Positions 30,315-39,684 of a stretch of DNA of 64,000 nt are shown in pieces (position 1 is the stretch's first letter; each line of letters begins with the position of its first letter). The stretch is from positions 372,001 through 436,000 of the forward strand of contig NZ_CANKYS010000001.1 in NCBI RefSeq assembly GCF_947488025.1. Reading direction: 5' to 3'. This DNA is from an uncultured Nocardioides sp. (lineage in GTDB: Bacteria; Actinomycetota; Actinomycetes; Propionibacteriales; Nocardioidaceae). The notes beneath the pieces were generated by a model. That model worked only from the letters and a program-made list of their open reading frames with translations, had not been told where the DNA came from and did no database searches. The position numbers were made by a program, and so were the translations under genes.

Positions 30315-31661
30315 CTACAGCGCCAGCTGGCGGCGTACGACGTCGGCGAGCCGCGAGGCGACGCCCTCGGCCTCGTCCTCGGTGGGCGCCTCGACCATCA
30401 CCCGCACGATCGGCTCGGTGCCCGAGGGGCGCAGCAGGATCCGGCCCCGCTCCCCCAGCACGGCCTCCTCCTCCGCGACGGCCGCGGCCAGCACGGCGTC
30501 CTCGTCGGCGCGGGACTTGTCGACGCCGGACACGTTGAGGAGCACCTGCGGGAGCCGCGTCATCACGGAGGCGAGGTCGGCCAGCGACCGACCGGTGGTG
30601 GCCATCCGCTCCATGACGTGCAGCGTGGTGAGGATGCCGTCGCCCGTCGTGGCGTGGTCGCTGAGGATGACGTGGCCGGACTGCTCGCCGCCGAGGTTGT
30701 AGCCGGAGACCTTCATCGCCTCGAGGACGTAGCGGTCGCCCACCTTGGTCTGCCGCACCCCGACGCCGCCCGCGCGCATGGCGTGGACGAAGCCGAGGTT
30801 GCTCATCACGGTCGCGACGACCGTGTCCTTGGCCAGCCGCCCCTGCTCGAGCAGCGAGAGGGACAGGATCGCGAGGATCTGGTCGCCGTCGACGACGTTG
30901 CCCTCGGCGTCGACGGCGAGGCAGCGGTCGGCGTCGCCGTCGAGCGCGAAGCCGGCGTGGGCGCCGTGCTCGACGACGGCCTTCTGCAGGTCGCCGAGGT
31001 GGGTGGACCCGCAGTCGTCGTTGATGTTGAGGCCGTCGGGGTCGGCGTGGATCGCGATCACGGTCGCGCCGGCGTCCTCGAGCGCGCGCGGGCCGGCGGC
31101 GTGCGCGGCGCCCTCGGCGCAGTCGAGGACGACCTTGAGGCCCACCAGGGGGTGGCTGATCGTGCTCTCGAGGTGGGCGGCGTACTCCTCCACCGCGCTC
31201 TCGTAGACATCGACCCGGCCGACGGCGCCACCGGTGGGCCGCTCCCACGGCTCGCCCATGCGGCGCTCGATGGCGATCTCGATCGCGTCGTCGAGCTTGT
31301 GGCCGCCCCGGGCGAGGAACTTGATGCCGTTGTCGGGCATCGGGTTGTGCGACGCCGAGAGCATCACGCCGAGGTCGGCGCCGAGCCGGTCGGTCATGTA
31401 GGCCACGCCGGGCGTCGGCAGCACGCCCAGCAGCAGCACGTCGACCCCGGCCGAGGCGAGGCCCGCGACGACCGCGGCCTCGAGGAACTGCCCGGAGATG
31501 CGGGTGTCACGGCCCACCACGGCGAGAGGACGATGCCCCTCGAACTCGCCGCGGTCGGCCAGGACGTGTGCGGCGCAGACCGAGAGGTCGAGGGCCAGCT
31601 CGGCGGTGAGATCGGCGTTGGCCAGGCCCCGGACGCCGTCCGTGCCGAAGAGTCGCGTCAT
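30315..31661 (-). CDS. glmM: Phosphoglucosamine mutase
   Basis: Converts glucosamine-6-phosphate to the 1-phosphate, the step after GlmS. 448 residues. [10 protein letters not shown] at the N-terminus, the phosphoserine loop [18 protein letters not shown], the metal loop [11 protein letters not shown] and the phosphate-binding [15 protein letters not shown]. The start ATG 31661 follows a TAGGCT box by 8 nt. The strong terminator after rpsI separates it from the ribosomal genes. Confidence 0.96.
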   Translation of the reverse strand: MTRLFGTDGVRGLANADLTAELALDLSVCAAHVLADRGEFEGHRPLAVVGRDTRISGQFLEAAVVAGLASAGVDVLLLGVLPTPGVAYMTDRLGADLGVMLSASHNPMPDNGIKFLARGGHKLDDAIEIAIERRMGEPWERPTGGAVGRVDVYESAVEEYAAHLESTISHPLVGLKVVLDCAEGAAHAAGPRALEDAGATVIAIHADPDGLNINDDCGSTHLGDLQKAVVEHGAHAGFALDGDADRCLAVDAEGNVVDGDQILAILSLSLLEQGRLAKDTVVATVMSNLGFVHAMRAGGVGVRQTKVGDRYVLEAMKVSGYNLGGEQSGHVILSDHATTGDGILTTLHVMERMATTGRSLADLASVMTRLPQVLLNVSGVDKSRADEDAVLAAAVAEEEAVLGERGRILLRPSGTEPIVRVMVEAPTEDEAEGVASRLADVVRRQLAL

Positions 31662-31669
31662 GGCCCGGG

Positions 31670-31675
31670 AGCCTA
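31670..31675 (-). promoter_or_regulatory. Predicted -10 box of glmM, leaderless type
   Basis: TAGGCT, 8 nt, ATG. Confidence 0.5.
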
Positions 31676-31732
31676 CGGGTCGCGCACGCCCGCCGCAGAA
31701 ACGAGGTCTGCCGGACGGGGGTGCAGATGCGA

Positions 31733-31769
31733 CGAGGCCCGCACCGTCGTGACGACGGTGCGGGCCTCG
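31733..31769 (-). terminator. Strong terminator after rplM-rpsI
   Basis: 17-bp perfect stem (CGAGGCCCGCACCGTCG and its complement at 31753-31769) with a 3-nt loop, 14 bp past the rpsI stop. Confidence 0.85.
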
Positions 31770-31783
31770 AGGTGCAGGCTGGG

Positions 31784-32284
31784 TCAGCGCTTGCTGAACT
31801 GCGAGGCCTTGCGGGCCTTCTTGAGACCGGCCTTCTTGCGCTCGACGACGCGGGCGTCGCGGGTGAGCAGACCGGCCTTCTTGAGCGCCGGGCGGTTGGC
31901 GTCGGTGTCGATCCCGTTGAGGGAGCGCGCCACGCCGAGGCGCAGGGCACCGGCCTGGCCGGCGATGCCGCCGCCGTGGATGCGCGCGATCACGTCGAAG
32001 CGACCCTCGAGCTGAAGCTCGACGAACGGCTCGTTGGCGATCTGCTGGTGCAGCTTGTTGGGGAAGTAGCTGTCCATCGAGCGGCCGTTGATGGTCCACT
32101 CGCCGGTGCCGGGGACGATGCGCACGCGGGCGACGGCCTCCTTGCGGCGGCCGGTGGCCGCGCCGGGGGCGATGGTGGCCGGACGGGCCGGGGTGTCGGC
32201 CGAGGCGTCGCTCTCGGACGTGTAGGAAACGCCCTCGGCGTTGGCCTCGAAGGTCTCCTCGACCTCGGTGGTGTTCTCAGTCAT
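31784..32284 (-). CDS. rpsI: 30S ribosomal protein S9
   Basis: 166 residues. The C-terminal 130 form S9 ([30 protein letters not shown], and the basic end [12 protein letters not shown] that reaches the P-site tRNA). The first 35 residues are an acidic, disordered extension ([17 protein letters not shown]) of the kind seen in other actinobacterial S9 proteins. The start is ATG 32284, 14 bp after rplM, one transcript. Confidence 0.97.
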   Translation of the reverse strand: MTENTTEVEETFEANAEGVSYTSESDASADTPARPATIAPGAATGRRKEAVARVRIVPGTGEWTINGRSMDSYFPNKLHQQIANEPFVELQLEGRFDVIARIHGGGIAGQAGALRLGVARSLNGIDTDANRPALKKAGLLTRDARVVERKKAGLKKARKASQFSKR

Positions 32285-32298
32285 CTGTGAGTCCTCAG

Positions 32299-32742
32299 TC
32301 ACTGGGAGATCTGCGAGATCTCGAACGGGGTGGCCTGCTGGGCCAGGTGCGGGTGGTCGGGGCCGGAGTAGACCTTGAGCTTCTTCAGCACCTGGCGACC
32401 GAGCTTGTTCTTCGGGAGCATGCCCCACACAGCGCCTTCGATGGCCTTGCGGGCGTCCTTCTCCAGGAGCTCACCGAAGGGGGTGGCCGAGAGGCCGCCC
32501 GGGAAGCCGGAGTGGCGGTAGGCCATCTTGGTGGTCTTCTTCGACCCCGAGAGCGACACCTTCGAGGCGTTCACGATGATGACGAAGTCGCCCATGTCCA
32601 TGTGGGGGGCGAAGGTCGGCTTGTGCTTGCCGCGGAGGAGGTTGGCGGTCTGGACGGCGAGGCGGCCCAGGACCACGTCGGTGGCGTCGATGACGTGCCA
32701 CTCACGCTGGATGTCAGCGGGCTTGGGGCTGTACGTGCGCAC
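32299..32742 (-). CDS. rplM: 50S ribosomal protein L13
   Basis: 147 residues, the normal length. [47 protein letters not shown] and [12 protein letters not shown] are the family's landmarks. Start is GTG 32742. It leads rpsI in the universal rplM-rpsI operon; a candidate promoter lies at 32922-32951 and a leader hairpin at 32773-32790. Confidence 0.97.
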   Translation of the reverse strand: MRTYSPKPADIQREWHVIDATDVVLGRLAVQTANLLRGKHKPTFAPHMDMGDFVIIVNASKVSLSGSKKTTKMAYRHSGFPGGLSATPFGELLEKDARKAIEGAVWGMLPKNKLGRQVLKKLKVYSGPDHPHLAQQATPFEISQISQ

Positions 32743-32772
32743 GGCGGTATCCCGTTCTGGTTCGTTGGTCCC

Positions 32773-32790
32773 GGCCCTCGGACGAGGGCC
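32773..32790 (-). promoter_or_regulatory. Leader hairpin upstream of rplM
   Basis: GGCCCTC, 4-nt loop, GAGGGCC, about 30 nt before the rplM start in a predicted leader of about 170 nt. A second stem (CCCGGTCCCT / AGGGATCGGG) lies near 32879-32899. Could be an L13 or S9 autoregulatory site; untested. Confidence 0.4.
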
Positions 32791-32921
32791 GACTGGTGCT
32801 GCTGCGGCTTCTGACGAACACGGCCCGGATCGCTCCCCGGCTCCGCTGGGAGACTGGGGATGACGTCCGGATCTGCGCCCGGTCCCTGAGGGATCGGGCG
32901 CGGCAGGAGTCGCGACCAGCA

Positions 32922-32951
32922 AGACTACGGCTCACGCGCGAGGGGGGTCAA
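32922..32951 (-). promoter_or_regulatory. Promoter of rplM-rpsI
   Basis: On the minus strand TTGACC (32951-32946), 18 bp, TAGTCT (32927-32922). The best -35/-10 pair in the area. Confidence 0.6.
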
Positions 32952-32987
32952 AACGAGGAGCGGGCACCCGGAGCGCGGTCGCGTGAG

Positions 32988-32993
32988 CACAAT
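32988..32993 (+). promoter_or_regulatory. Predicted -10 box, leaderless type (FAD oxidoreductase)
   Basis: CACAAT, 6 nt, GTG at 33000. Confidence 0.5.
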
Positions 32994-32999
32994 GGCTCC

Positions 33000-34325
33000 G
33001 TGCGCAACGGCGGCGTCTCCTTCTGGTGGCAGCAGGTCGGGCTGCCCACTCCCACCGACCGGCTCGAGGGTGACATGTCGTGCGACGTGGTGGTCGTCGG
33101 CGGCGGGCTCACCGGGCTGTGGACGGCGTACTACCTCGTCGAGGCCGATCCCGACCTCGACGTCCGCGTCGTCGAGGCGGAGTTCGCCGGCTTCGGCGCC
33201 TCGGGCCGCAACGGCGGGTGGCTCTCGAGCGAGCTCGCCGGGAGCGCGCGGACGTACGCCGCCGTGGCGGGCGAGGACGGCGTACGTCGCCTGCGTGACG
33301 CGCTGCGCGGCACGGTCGACGAGGTCGTCGGCGTGGCCGCGCGCGAGGGCATCGAGGCCGACATCGTCCGCAGCGGCGTGCTGAGCGTCGCGCGGTCGGA
33401 GGCGCAGCGCCAGCGCCTCGGCGGTGAGCTCACCGCGGCCCAGGTGGCCGAGCGGATCCGGGTGGCCGGCGCCGTGTCGGGCCACCTCGACCCCGACTGC
33501 GCGCGGGTGCAGCCCGCGAAGCTGGTGGCCGGCGTCGCCCGCGTCGTGCGGGAGCGCGGCGTACGCATCCACGAGGGCACCCGCGTCACGTCGGTCTCCC
33601 CCGGCACGATCGCCACCGAGCGCGGCACGCTGCGCGCCCCGGTGGTGCTGCGCTGCCTGGAGGGCTTCACCGCCGGGCTCTCCGGGCACCGGCGCGACTG
33701 GCTGCCGATGAACTCCGCGATCGTGGTCACGGCGCCGCTCACCGCGTCGCAGTGGCGCGAGATCGGGTGGGAGGGCGAGGAGCTGCTCGGCGACGAGGCG
33801 CACGCCTACTGCTACGCCCAGCGCACCGCCGACGGCCGCATCGCGATGGGTGGACGCGGCGTGCCCTACCGCTTCGGCTCGCGGACCGACGACGACGGCC
33901 GCACCCAGGACCGGACCGTCGAGCAGCTGCGCTCCACGCTGACGACCCTCTTCCCCTCGCTGGCCGGCGTGCGGCTCGACCACGCCTGGTGCGGGGTGCT
34001 GGGCGTGCCGCGCGACTGGAGCGCCAGCGTGGCCTACGACCCCGCGACGGGCCTCGGCCATGCCGGCGGCTACGTCGGCTCGGGCCTCACCGCCACCAAC
34101 CTGGCGGGCAGGACGCTGCGCGACCTGGTGCTCGGCCACGACACCGAGCTGACCCGGCTGCCGTGGACCGGGCACCGGGTCCGGAGGTGGGAGCCGGAGC
34201 CGTTGAGGTGGGCCGGGGTGCACGCGCTGTACGGCCTCTACCGCGCCGCCGACCGTCGCGAGGACGCCGGCCTGGCACGCACCAGCCGCATCGCCCGGGT
34301 GGCCCACCGCGTCGCCGGACGGTGA
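33000..34325 (+). CDS. FAD-dependent oxidoreductase (DAO family)
   Basis: 441 residues with the dinucleotide-binding motif VVVVGGGLTGLWTAYYL at about 25-42, the flavin-contact GASGRNGGWLS and a C-terminal FAD motif GGYVGSGLTATNLAGRTL. This is the D-amino-acid/glycine-oxidase type, related to PuuB/OrdL-like amine oxidases. Substrate unknown. The start GTG 33000 follows a CACAAT box. It is transcribed alone, divergent from rplM. Confidence 0.88.
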   Translation: MRNGGVSFWWQQVGLPTPTDRLEGDMSCDVVVVGGGLTGLWTAYYLVEADPDLDVRVVEAEFAGFGASGRNGGWLSSELAGSARTYAAVAGEDGVRRLRDALRGTVDEVVGVAAREGIEADIVRSGVLSVARSEAQRQRLGGELTAAQVAERIRVAGAVSGHLDPDCARVQPAKLVAGVARVVRERGVRIHEGTRVTSVSPGTIATERGTLRAPVVLRCLEGFTAGLSGHRRDWLPMNSAIVVTAPLTASQWREIGWEGEELLGDEAHAYCYAQRTADGRIAMGGRGVPYRFGSRTDDDGRTQDRTVEQLRSTLTTLFPSLAGVRLDHAWCGVLGVPRDWSASVAYDPATGLGHAGGYVGSGLTATNLAGRTLRDLVLGHDTELTRLPWTGHRVRRWEPEPLRWAGVHALYGLYRAADRREDAGLARTSRIARVAHRVAGR

Positions 34326-34462
34326 TGCCGTCCGGTGCCGCCGCACGTCCCACTGCTGGACACCTGATTCGCGGTCGTCACACGCCCCGGTCTAGGTTGA
34401 GGGGACCCCACAGACGTACACAAGACGCTCGAAACGCATCGAGCGCAGAGACAGGAGCCGAC

Positions 34463-35767
34463 GTGACCGACGTTGCGGCCAAGGATTCCCTGACTGTCAC
34501 CGACAACCGGACCGGTCAGACGTACGACATCGCGATCACCGACAACACGATCGCCGCCAAGGACCTCGGACAGATCCGCCTCGATGAGGAGCAGCCCGGT
34601 CTCGCGACCTACGACCCCGGGTTCGTCAACACCGCCTCGTGCCGCTCGTCGGTGACCTACATCGACGGCGACAAGGGCATCCTGGAGTACCGCGGGTACC
34701 CCATCGAGCAGCTCGCGGAGAAGTCCAACTTCCTCGAGGTGGCCTACCTCCTCATCCACGGCGAGCTGCCCACCAAGGAGCAGTACGACACGTGGGTGCA
34801 CGAGATCACTTACCACACGTTCGTGCACGAGAACGTGAAGTCGTTCATGCAGGGCTTCCGCTACGACGCCCACCCGATGGGCATGCTGATGGCCTCCGTC
34901 GGCGCGCTGTCGACGTTCTACCCCGACGCCCGCAACATCAGCGACGCCGACAACCGGCACATGCAGATCGTGCGGATGATCGCGAAGATGCCGACCCTCG
35001 GCGCCTGGGCGTTCCGCCACGCGCAGGGCAAGCCCTACGTGTACCCGGACAACGACCTGGGCTACACCGCCAACTTCCTCTCGATGCTCTTCAAGATGAG
35101 CGAGTCGAAGTTCGAGGCCGACGAGCGCCTGGTGAAGGCCCTCGACGTGCTCTTCATCCTCCACGCCGACCACGAGCAGAACTGCTCGACCAACGCGGTC
35201 CGCTCGGTCGGCTCCTCGCAGGTCGACCCCTACTCCGCCGTCTCGGCGGGCGTGGGCGCGCTCTACGGCCCGCTGCACGGCGGTGCGAACGAGGCCGTGC
35301 TGCGGATGCTCAAGCGCATCGGCAGCAAGGAGAACATCCCCGCCTTCATCGACGGCGTGAAGGACGGCAACGAGCGCCTGATGGGCTTCGGGCACCGGGT
35401 CTACAAGAACTACGACCCGCGCGCGAAGATCATCAAGAAGTCCGCCGAGGACGTCTTCGAAGTCACGGGCACCAACCCGCTCCTCGACATCGCGCTCGAG
35501 CTGGAGAAGATCGCGCTCGAGGACGAGTACTTCGTCAAGCGCAAGCTCTACCCCAACGTGGACTTCTACTCGGGCCTGATCTACGAGGCCTTCCAGTTCC
35601 CGCCGGAGATGTTCACCGTGCTCTTCGCCATCGGCCGTACGCCGGGCTGGCTGGCGCAGTGGTCGGAGCTGGTGCAGGACAAGGACCAGAAGATCGCCCG
35701 CCCCAAGCAGATCTACACCGGCGACCGCGAGCTCACCTTCACCGCGGCGTCCGAGCGCTGGGCGTAG
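34463..35767 (+). CDS. gltA: Citrate synthase
   Basis: Condenses oxaloacetate and acetyl-CoA, entry to the TCA cycle. 434 residues, the large hexameric (GltA) type: GILEYRGYPIEQLAE, the catalytic His region LHADHEQNCSTNAVRSVGSS, GPLHGGANEAVLRML, MGFGHRVYKNYDPRAK and the catalytic Asp in VDFYSGLIYEA. The start GTG 34463 follows AGGAG by 7 nt. Upstream TAGGTT (about 34393) may be its -10. A strong hairpin ends the transcript. Confidence 0.97.
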   Translation: MTDVAAKDSLTVTDNRTGQTYDIAITDNTIAAKDLGQIRLDEEQPGLATYDPGFVNTASCRSSVTYIDGDKGILEYRGYPIEQLAEKSNFLEVAYLLIHGELPTKEQYDTWVHEITYHTFVHENVKSFMQGFRYDAHPMGMLMASVGALSTFYPDARNISDADNRHMQIVRMIAKMPTLGAWAFRHAQGKPYVYPDNDLGYTANFLSMLFKMSESKFEADERLVKALDVLFILHADHEQNCSTNAVRSVGSSQVDPYSAVSAGVGALYGPLHGGANEAVLRMLKRIGSKENIPAFIDGVKDGNERLMGFGHRVYKNYDPRAKIIKKSAEDVFEVTGTNPLLDIALELEKIALEDEYFVKRKLYPNVDFYSGLIYEAFQFPPEMFTVLFAIGRTPGWLAQWSELVQDKDQKIARPKQIYTGDRELTFTAASERWA

Positions 35768-35787
35768 TCCCCGGCTCACCGTCGTAC

Positions 35788-35826
35788 GCACAACGCCCCC
35801 GGCCTCATGGCCCGGGGGCGTTGTGC
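35788..35826 (+). terminator. Terminator after gltA
   Basis: 15-bp perfect stem (GCACAACGCCCCCGG and its complement at 35812-35826) with a 9-nt loop, 20 bp past the stop. Confidence 0.85.
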
Positions 35827-35852
35827 GTCGTGGACCTCGGGTCGTCCAGTGC

Positions 35853-35882
35853 TTCAACAGGACCGGGGCCGGTCACTACACT
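35853..35882 (+). promoter_or_regulatory. Promoter of the STAND regulator gene
   Basis: TTCAAC (35853-35858), 18 bp, TACACT (35877-35882), 43 bp before the start codon. Confidence 0.5.
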
Positions 35883-35925
35883 CCCGAGCACTCGGGGTGG
35901 CGACGGCATCGGTCACGGAGGTGAC

Positions 35926-38271
35926 GTGGGGACACGTGGGGACAGCACCCTCGGCAGGGTGCTGCGCGGGATGCGCGAGGACGCCGGCCTCTCCCAGGAG
36001 GAGCTCGCCGAGCGCGCGGGGTTGAGCCCGCACGCGATCAGCGCCCTCGAGCGCGGGACCCGTACGCGCCCCTACCCCCACACGCTGCGCTCGCTCGCCG
36101 CAGCGCTGGACCTCACCGAGGAGCAGCGCGCGACCCTGCTGGCGGCCGTCCCGTCGAGGGCACCGCGCGCTTCCTCCACCGCTTCGGGCGCCACCCCCGG
36201 CGCCACTCCCGAGACCGCTCCCGGCCGGCGCGAGCTGCCGGTCCCCGCCACGCCGCTGATCGGTCGTGACGACGACGTCGGGCGGGTGGGCGACCTGTTG
36301 CGCGGGAGTCGCCTGGTGACCCTCAGCGGGCCCGGCGGCGTGGGCAAGACCCGCTTGTCGCTGGCGGCGGCGGCGGCCGTCCGCGACCGCTACGCCGACG
36401 GCGTGCTGCTGGTCGAGCTCGCGCCGCTCCTGGAGCCGGGCCAGCTGCTCCCCGCGGTCGCCGACGCCGTGGACGCCACCCGCGACCCCACCCGGTCGGT
36501 GGCCGATGACATCGTCGACCGGTTGCGCGGCCAGCACCTGCTCCTGGTGCTGGACAACGTCGAGCACCTCCTCGACGCCGCGCCCGACGTCGCCGCCCTC
36601 GTGGAGGCGGTGCCCGACCTCTCCGTCCTGGCGACCAGCCGGGCGCCGCTCCGCGTGCGCGGCGAGACGGAGTACGCCGTCGACCCGCTCGAGGTGGACG
36701 ACCTGCCGGACGGGTCGCCCTCCCCCGCCGCCCTGCTCCTGCTCGACCGCGCGCAGCGGGTCAACCCCGGATGGGGTGCCGACCCGGCCGACGCCGTGGC
36801 GGTCGGCGCCACCTGCGAGCGCCTCGCCGGGCTGCCGCTCGCCCTCGAGCTCGCCGCCGCCCGGGCGCGGCTGCTCGACCCCGGCTCGCTGCTGGAGCGG
36901 CTCGACACGGCGCTCCAGGCGGGGCCGCGCGACCTGCCGCCGCGCCAGCGCACGATGCGGGCGACGCTCGACTGGAGCCAGGGACTGCTCGATGCACCGG
37001 CCCGCCGGCTACTGCGGCTCATGGGGGTCTTCGCCGGTGGCACCACCCTCGCCGACCTCGAGGCGATCGCGGCCCGCGTCGGCATCGCCGACGACGAGGT
37101 CGTCACCAGCCTCGAGGAGCTCGTCGAGCACTCGCTGGTCCTCGCCGAGGGCCAGGGGCGCCTGCGGATGCTCGAGCCGGTGGCCCAGTACGCCCGCGAC
37201 CTGCTGCGGGAGGCGGACGAGTGGGACGAGGCCGCACGCGCCCACGCGGCCCACTACCTGACGGTCGCCCAGGCCAACCACTCGAGCTATCGCGACGGCG
37301 GCCAGGTCGCGGCGCTCCACCGCATCGACCTCGAGCACGCCAACCTCACCGCGGCCGCCGAGCGCTCACTCGCGGCGGGAGACATCGAGACCCCGGCCCG
37401 GATGGCCTGGGAGCTGTGGCTCTACTGGTGGCTGCGCGGGCACCACGACCACGGCCGGCGGTTCGCGGAGACCGCCCTCCACCACGCCGCCGACCTGCCC
37501 GACGACGTGCACGCCCGCGCCGCGCTCGCGGCCGCCACGATGGCCTTCGCGATGGACGACGTCACGGCGGCCGCCGCCTCGTGGGCACGGGCCCACCAGC
37601 ACGCGGGTGACGACCCGGTGGTCCTCTCCAACGCTGTCGCGGGCGAGGGCCTGGCGGCGCTCGTCGACGGCGACCTCGTGCTGGCCCGTGACCGTTTCGA
37701 GGAGGCCATGCACCATGCCGCGGTCGGCGGACCCGAGGTCCAGTGGACCTGGGGGTTGGCGCACGTCTGGCTGGGCACCGTCGCACTCCTCGACGGTGAC
37801 GCCGACGAGGCAGTGCGGCTGATCGAGGCCGGCCTGGACTCGGCCAGGAGCCGCGAGGACCGGTTGTCGTCCTACATCGCCCTCTACAACCTCTTCCAGG
37901 TCGAGCTCGGGCGCGGCGACCACGACGCCGCCCGCCGCCACCTCGAGGAGAGCACCCGGCTCTCGCTCGAGACCGGCGACCAGGCCAACCTCGCCTACCT
38001 GCTCGACGCGGGCGCGGTGCTCGCCGCCGCCTCCGACCAGCACGCACGGGTGCCGCTGCTGCTGGGTGCGGCTCAGGCGATCCGGGAGGCGCAGGGAGCC
38101 CGAGGCTACGGCTACTACCGGCCGGACCCCGACACCATCACCGCCGCGGCCGACGACGCGCGGTCGCACCTGGGCGCCGACCGCTACGACGACGCCCTGG
38201 ACACCGGGCGCGGGTTCTCCCCCCTGCAGGCCGCGGCGATGCTGCGCGGCCCCGACCCGACCCCGGCCTGA
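35926..38271 (+). CDS. XRE-NB-ARC-TPR (STAND) transcriptional regulator
   Basis: 781 residues. XRE helix-turn-helix at about 8-65 (LRGMREDAGLSQEELAERAG, LSPHAISALERGTRT). NB-ARC ATPase at about 105-420 (Walker A LSGPGGVGKTRLSLA, Walker B LLLVLDNVEHLL, GLPLALELAAARARLL). TPR-like helical repeats at about 440-780. Such STAND proteins bind ATP and oligomerise on sensing a ligand; this one is expected to control transcription. Start GTG 35926 has GGAGG 4-5 nt upstream. Three direct repeats straddle its stop. There is no BTAD domain, so it is not a SARP. Confidence 0.88.
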   Translation: MGTRGDSTLGRVLRGMREDAGLSQEELAERAGLSPHAISALERGTRTRPYPHTLRSLAAALDLTEEQRATLLAAVPSRAPRASSTASGATPGATPETAPGRRELPVPATPLIGRDDDVGRVGDLLRGSRLVTLSGPGGVGKTRLSLAAAAAVRDRYADGVLLVELAPLLEPGQLLPAVADAVDATRDPTRSVADDIVDRLRGQHLLLVLDNVEHLLDAAPDVAALVEAVPDLSVLATSRAPLRVRGETEYAVDPLEVDDLPDGSPSPAALLLLDRAQRVNPGWGADPADAVAVGATCERLAGLPLALELAAARARLLDPGSLLERLDTALQAGPRDLPPRQRTMRATLDWSQGLLDAPARRLLRLMGVFAGGTTLADLEAIAARVGIADDEVVTSLEELVEHSLVLAEGQGRLRMLEPVAQYARDLLREADEWDEAARAHAAHYLTVAQANHSSYRDGGQVAALHRIDLEHANLTAAAERSLAAGDIETPARMAWELWLYWWLRGHHDHGRRFAETALHHAADLPDDVHARAALAAATMAFAMDDVTAAAASWARAHQHAGDDPVVLSNAVAGEGLAALVDGDLVLARDRFEEAMHHAAVGGPEVQWTWGLAHVWLGTVALLDGDADEAVRLIEAGLDSARSREDRLSSYIALYNLFQVELGRGDHDAARRHLEESTRLSLETGDQANLAYLLDAGAVLAAASDQHARVPLLLGAAQAIREAQGARGYGYYRPDPDTITAAADDARSHLGADRYDDALDTGRGFSPLQAAAMLRGPDPTPA

Positions 38272-38304
38272 CAGGGGCCTGACAGGCCGGACGGGGGCCT
38301 GACA
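38265..38304 (+). promoter_or_regulatory. Three in-phase direct repeats GGCCTGACA
   Basis: GGCCTGACA at 38265, 38276 and 38296: spacings of 11 and 20 bp keep all three on one face of the helix. The last ends 8 bp before a possible -10 (TACATC, 38313-38318). This mirrors the layout of SARP-type operators. The first copy overlaps the stop of the STAND gene. Confidence 0.5.
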
Positions 38305-38367
38305 CCGGCTCGTACATCCCTCGCACACCTGCGGCTGTCCGTGGTCCACGGCGTCGTACGCACCGAG

Positions 38368-38403
38368 GGTGGTGGCCCGGCACGGATCCGTGCCCCCACC
38401 ACC
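38368..38403 (+). promoter_or_regulatory. Leader stem-loop upstream of the membrane protein gene
   Basis: Outer stem GGTGGTGG/CCACCACC (38368-38375, 38396-38403) around a perfect 16-bp palindrome GGCACGGATCCGTGCC (38379-38394). It ends just before the GAGGAG ribosome-binding site at 38404. It may be a terminator for the upstream gene or a leader control element. Confidence 0.55.
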
Positions 38404-38416
38404 CGAGGAGCCACAG

Positions 38417-39127
38417 ATGAGCACCACGCTCGATCCGTCCACCGCGTCCGGTCCGCACCGCGATGCCGGCACCGGCGCACCCACCCGGCCACCCGGCCGC
38501 GTCTGGGTGCTCGCCGGCCTCGGCGCCGGCCTCGCGGGCATCGCCTCCGTCCTCGCCAGCGGCATGGTCGACGCCGTCTACGACCCGGCCAACGGCGGGG
38601 ACGCCGAGGCGATCACCGACGCCACCGCGGAGCTGGTGCCGCAGATCCTCACCTTCCACACCGCGACGATGGTCTCGTGCGCCCTGCTGGTCGTGTTCGC
38701 GGCAGGCCTGCACCGACACCTGCAGCGACGTACGCACCCCGACAGCATCGTGCCGGGGGTCGCGGCGATCGGGCTCGTGATGGTCTGCGTCGCCCAGCTG
38801 CTGGGCGCCGGGCTGACGACCGAGTTCGCCTTCGGGCTCTCCGATCCCGACGACGTGCTCGTCCCCGAGACGGTCGTCTTCTTCGGCCACTGGATCGGCA
38901 CCATCCCGTGGCTGTGGGGCGGCATCGGGCTGACCGCCCTCGCCCTGGCCAGCGCGGCGCTGAAGCAGGGCGCGTTCTCCCGCTGGCTCGGCTGGACCAG
39001 CCTCGTGCTCGGGGGACTGACCACCGTGCTCCTGGTCAGCCCGCTGCAGTACATGGCGGGCATGACCGGGCCGATCTGGCTCGTGGTCGTCTCCGCCGCG
39101 CTCCTGCGCTCGGTGCGCCGGTCCTGA
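38417..39127 (+). CDS. Integral membrane protein, DUF4386-like
   Basis: 236 residues with about six membrane segments (for example VWVLAGLGAGLAGIASVLAS at about 30-50, TMVSCALLVVFAAGL, AAIGLVMVCVAQLLGAGL, WTSLVLGGLTTVLLV). Short charged ends. The start ATG 38417 has GAGGAG 7 nt upstream. It is followed after 1 bp by a sigma factor gene, so it is probably a sensor or regulator of that sigma factor, or a co-regulated product of the STAND protein. Function unknown. Confidence 0.75.
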   Translation: MSTTLDPSTASGPHRDAGTGAPTRPPGRVWVLAGLGAGLAGIASVLASGMVDAVYDPANGGDAEAITDATAELVPQILTFHTATMVSCALLVVFAAGLHRHLQRRTHPDSIVPGVAAIGLVMVCVAQLLGAGLTTEFAFGLSDPDDVLVPETVVFFGHWIGTIPWLWGGIGLTALALASAALKQGAFSRWLGWTSLVLGGLTTVLLVSPLQYMAGMTGPIWLVVVSAALLRSVRRS

Positions 39128-39128
39128 C

Positions 39129-39653
39129 ATGGCCGCCGTCGTGCACGACGAGGCGCCGACGGCGCCCGACTTCGCGTCGTACGTCGCCGCCCGGCGACCG
39201 GCCCTGCTCCGCTGGGCGCGCGTCGTCGCGGGCGACCCGCACAGCGCGGAAGACCTGCTCCAGGACTCACTGGTCAGGGTCCTCCCCCGCTGGGAGGGCA
39301 TCCGCGAGGGCGCGGCGGCCGACGCCTACGTCCGGCGCACCATCACCCGCCAGTACGTCAGCTGGCAGCGGCAGCCGTGGCGACGCGACGAGGTCGCCTC
39401 GGCCGCCGTGCCGGAGACCGCTCCGGCCGACGGGCCGGCCACGACCGTGGAGCACGCCGGGCGGCTCTGGGACCTCGTCCTGGCGCTCCCGCCGCAGCAG
39501 CGTGCCGCCGTCGCGCTGCGCTACTACGAGCAGCTGAGCGTGGCCGAGACGGCCGCGGTGCTCGGCTGCTCGACCGGCACCGTCAAGTCCAACACCAGCC
39601 GCGGCCTCGCGGCGCTACGCCGGTCCGTCGCCCACGCGGCGCCGAGCCCCTGA
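39129..39653 (+). CDS. SigE-family RNA polymerase sigma factor
   Basis: 174 residues. Region 2 at about 15-85 (RPALLRWARVVAGDPHSAEDLLQ, ADAYVRRTITRQYVSW). Region 4 at about 115-170 (LPPQQRAAVALRYYEQLSVAETAAVLG, then TGTVKSNTSRGLAALR). Same family as the gene at 12529. One base separates its start from the membrane-protein stop, so it is translated in the same operon. No separate TGCAACC-type promoter was found in front of it. Confidence 0.9.
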   Translation: MAAVVHDEAPTAPDFASYVAARRPALLRWARVVAGDPHSAEDLLQDSLVRVLPRWEGIREGAAADAYVRRTITRQYVSWQRQPWRRDEVASAAVPETAPADGPATTVEHAGRLWDLVLALPPQQRAAVALRYYEQLSVAETAAVLGCSTGTVKSNTSRGLAALRRSVAHAAPSP

Positions 39654-39684
39654 CCACCCCGAACGACCGCCGAGAGGACCTCCC

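Noticed and set aside
35926..38271. SARP (AfsR-like) regulator
   Set aside because: The DNA-binding part is an XRE helix-turn-helix and there is no OmpR-type winged helix or BTAD domain, even though the neighbouring repeats look SARP-like.
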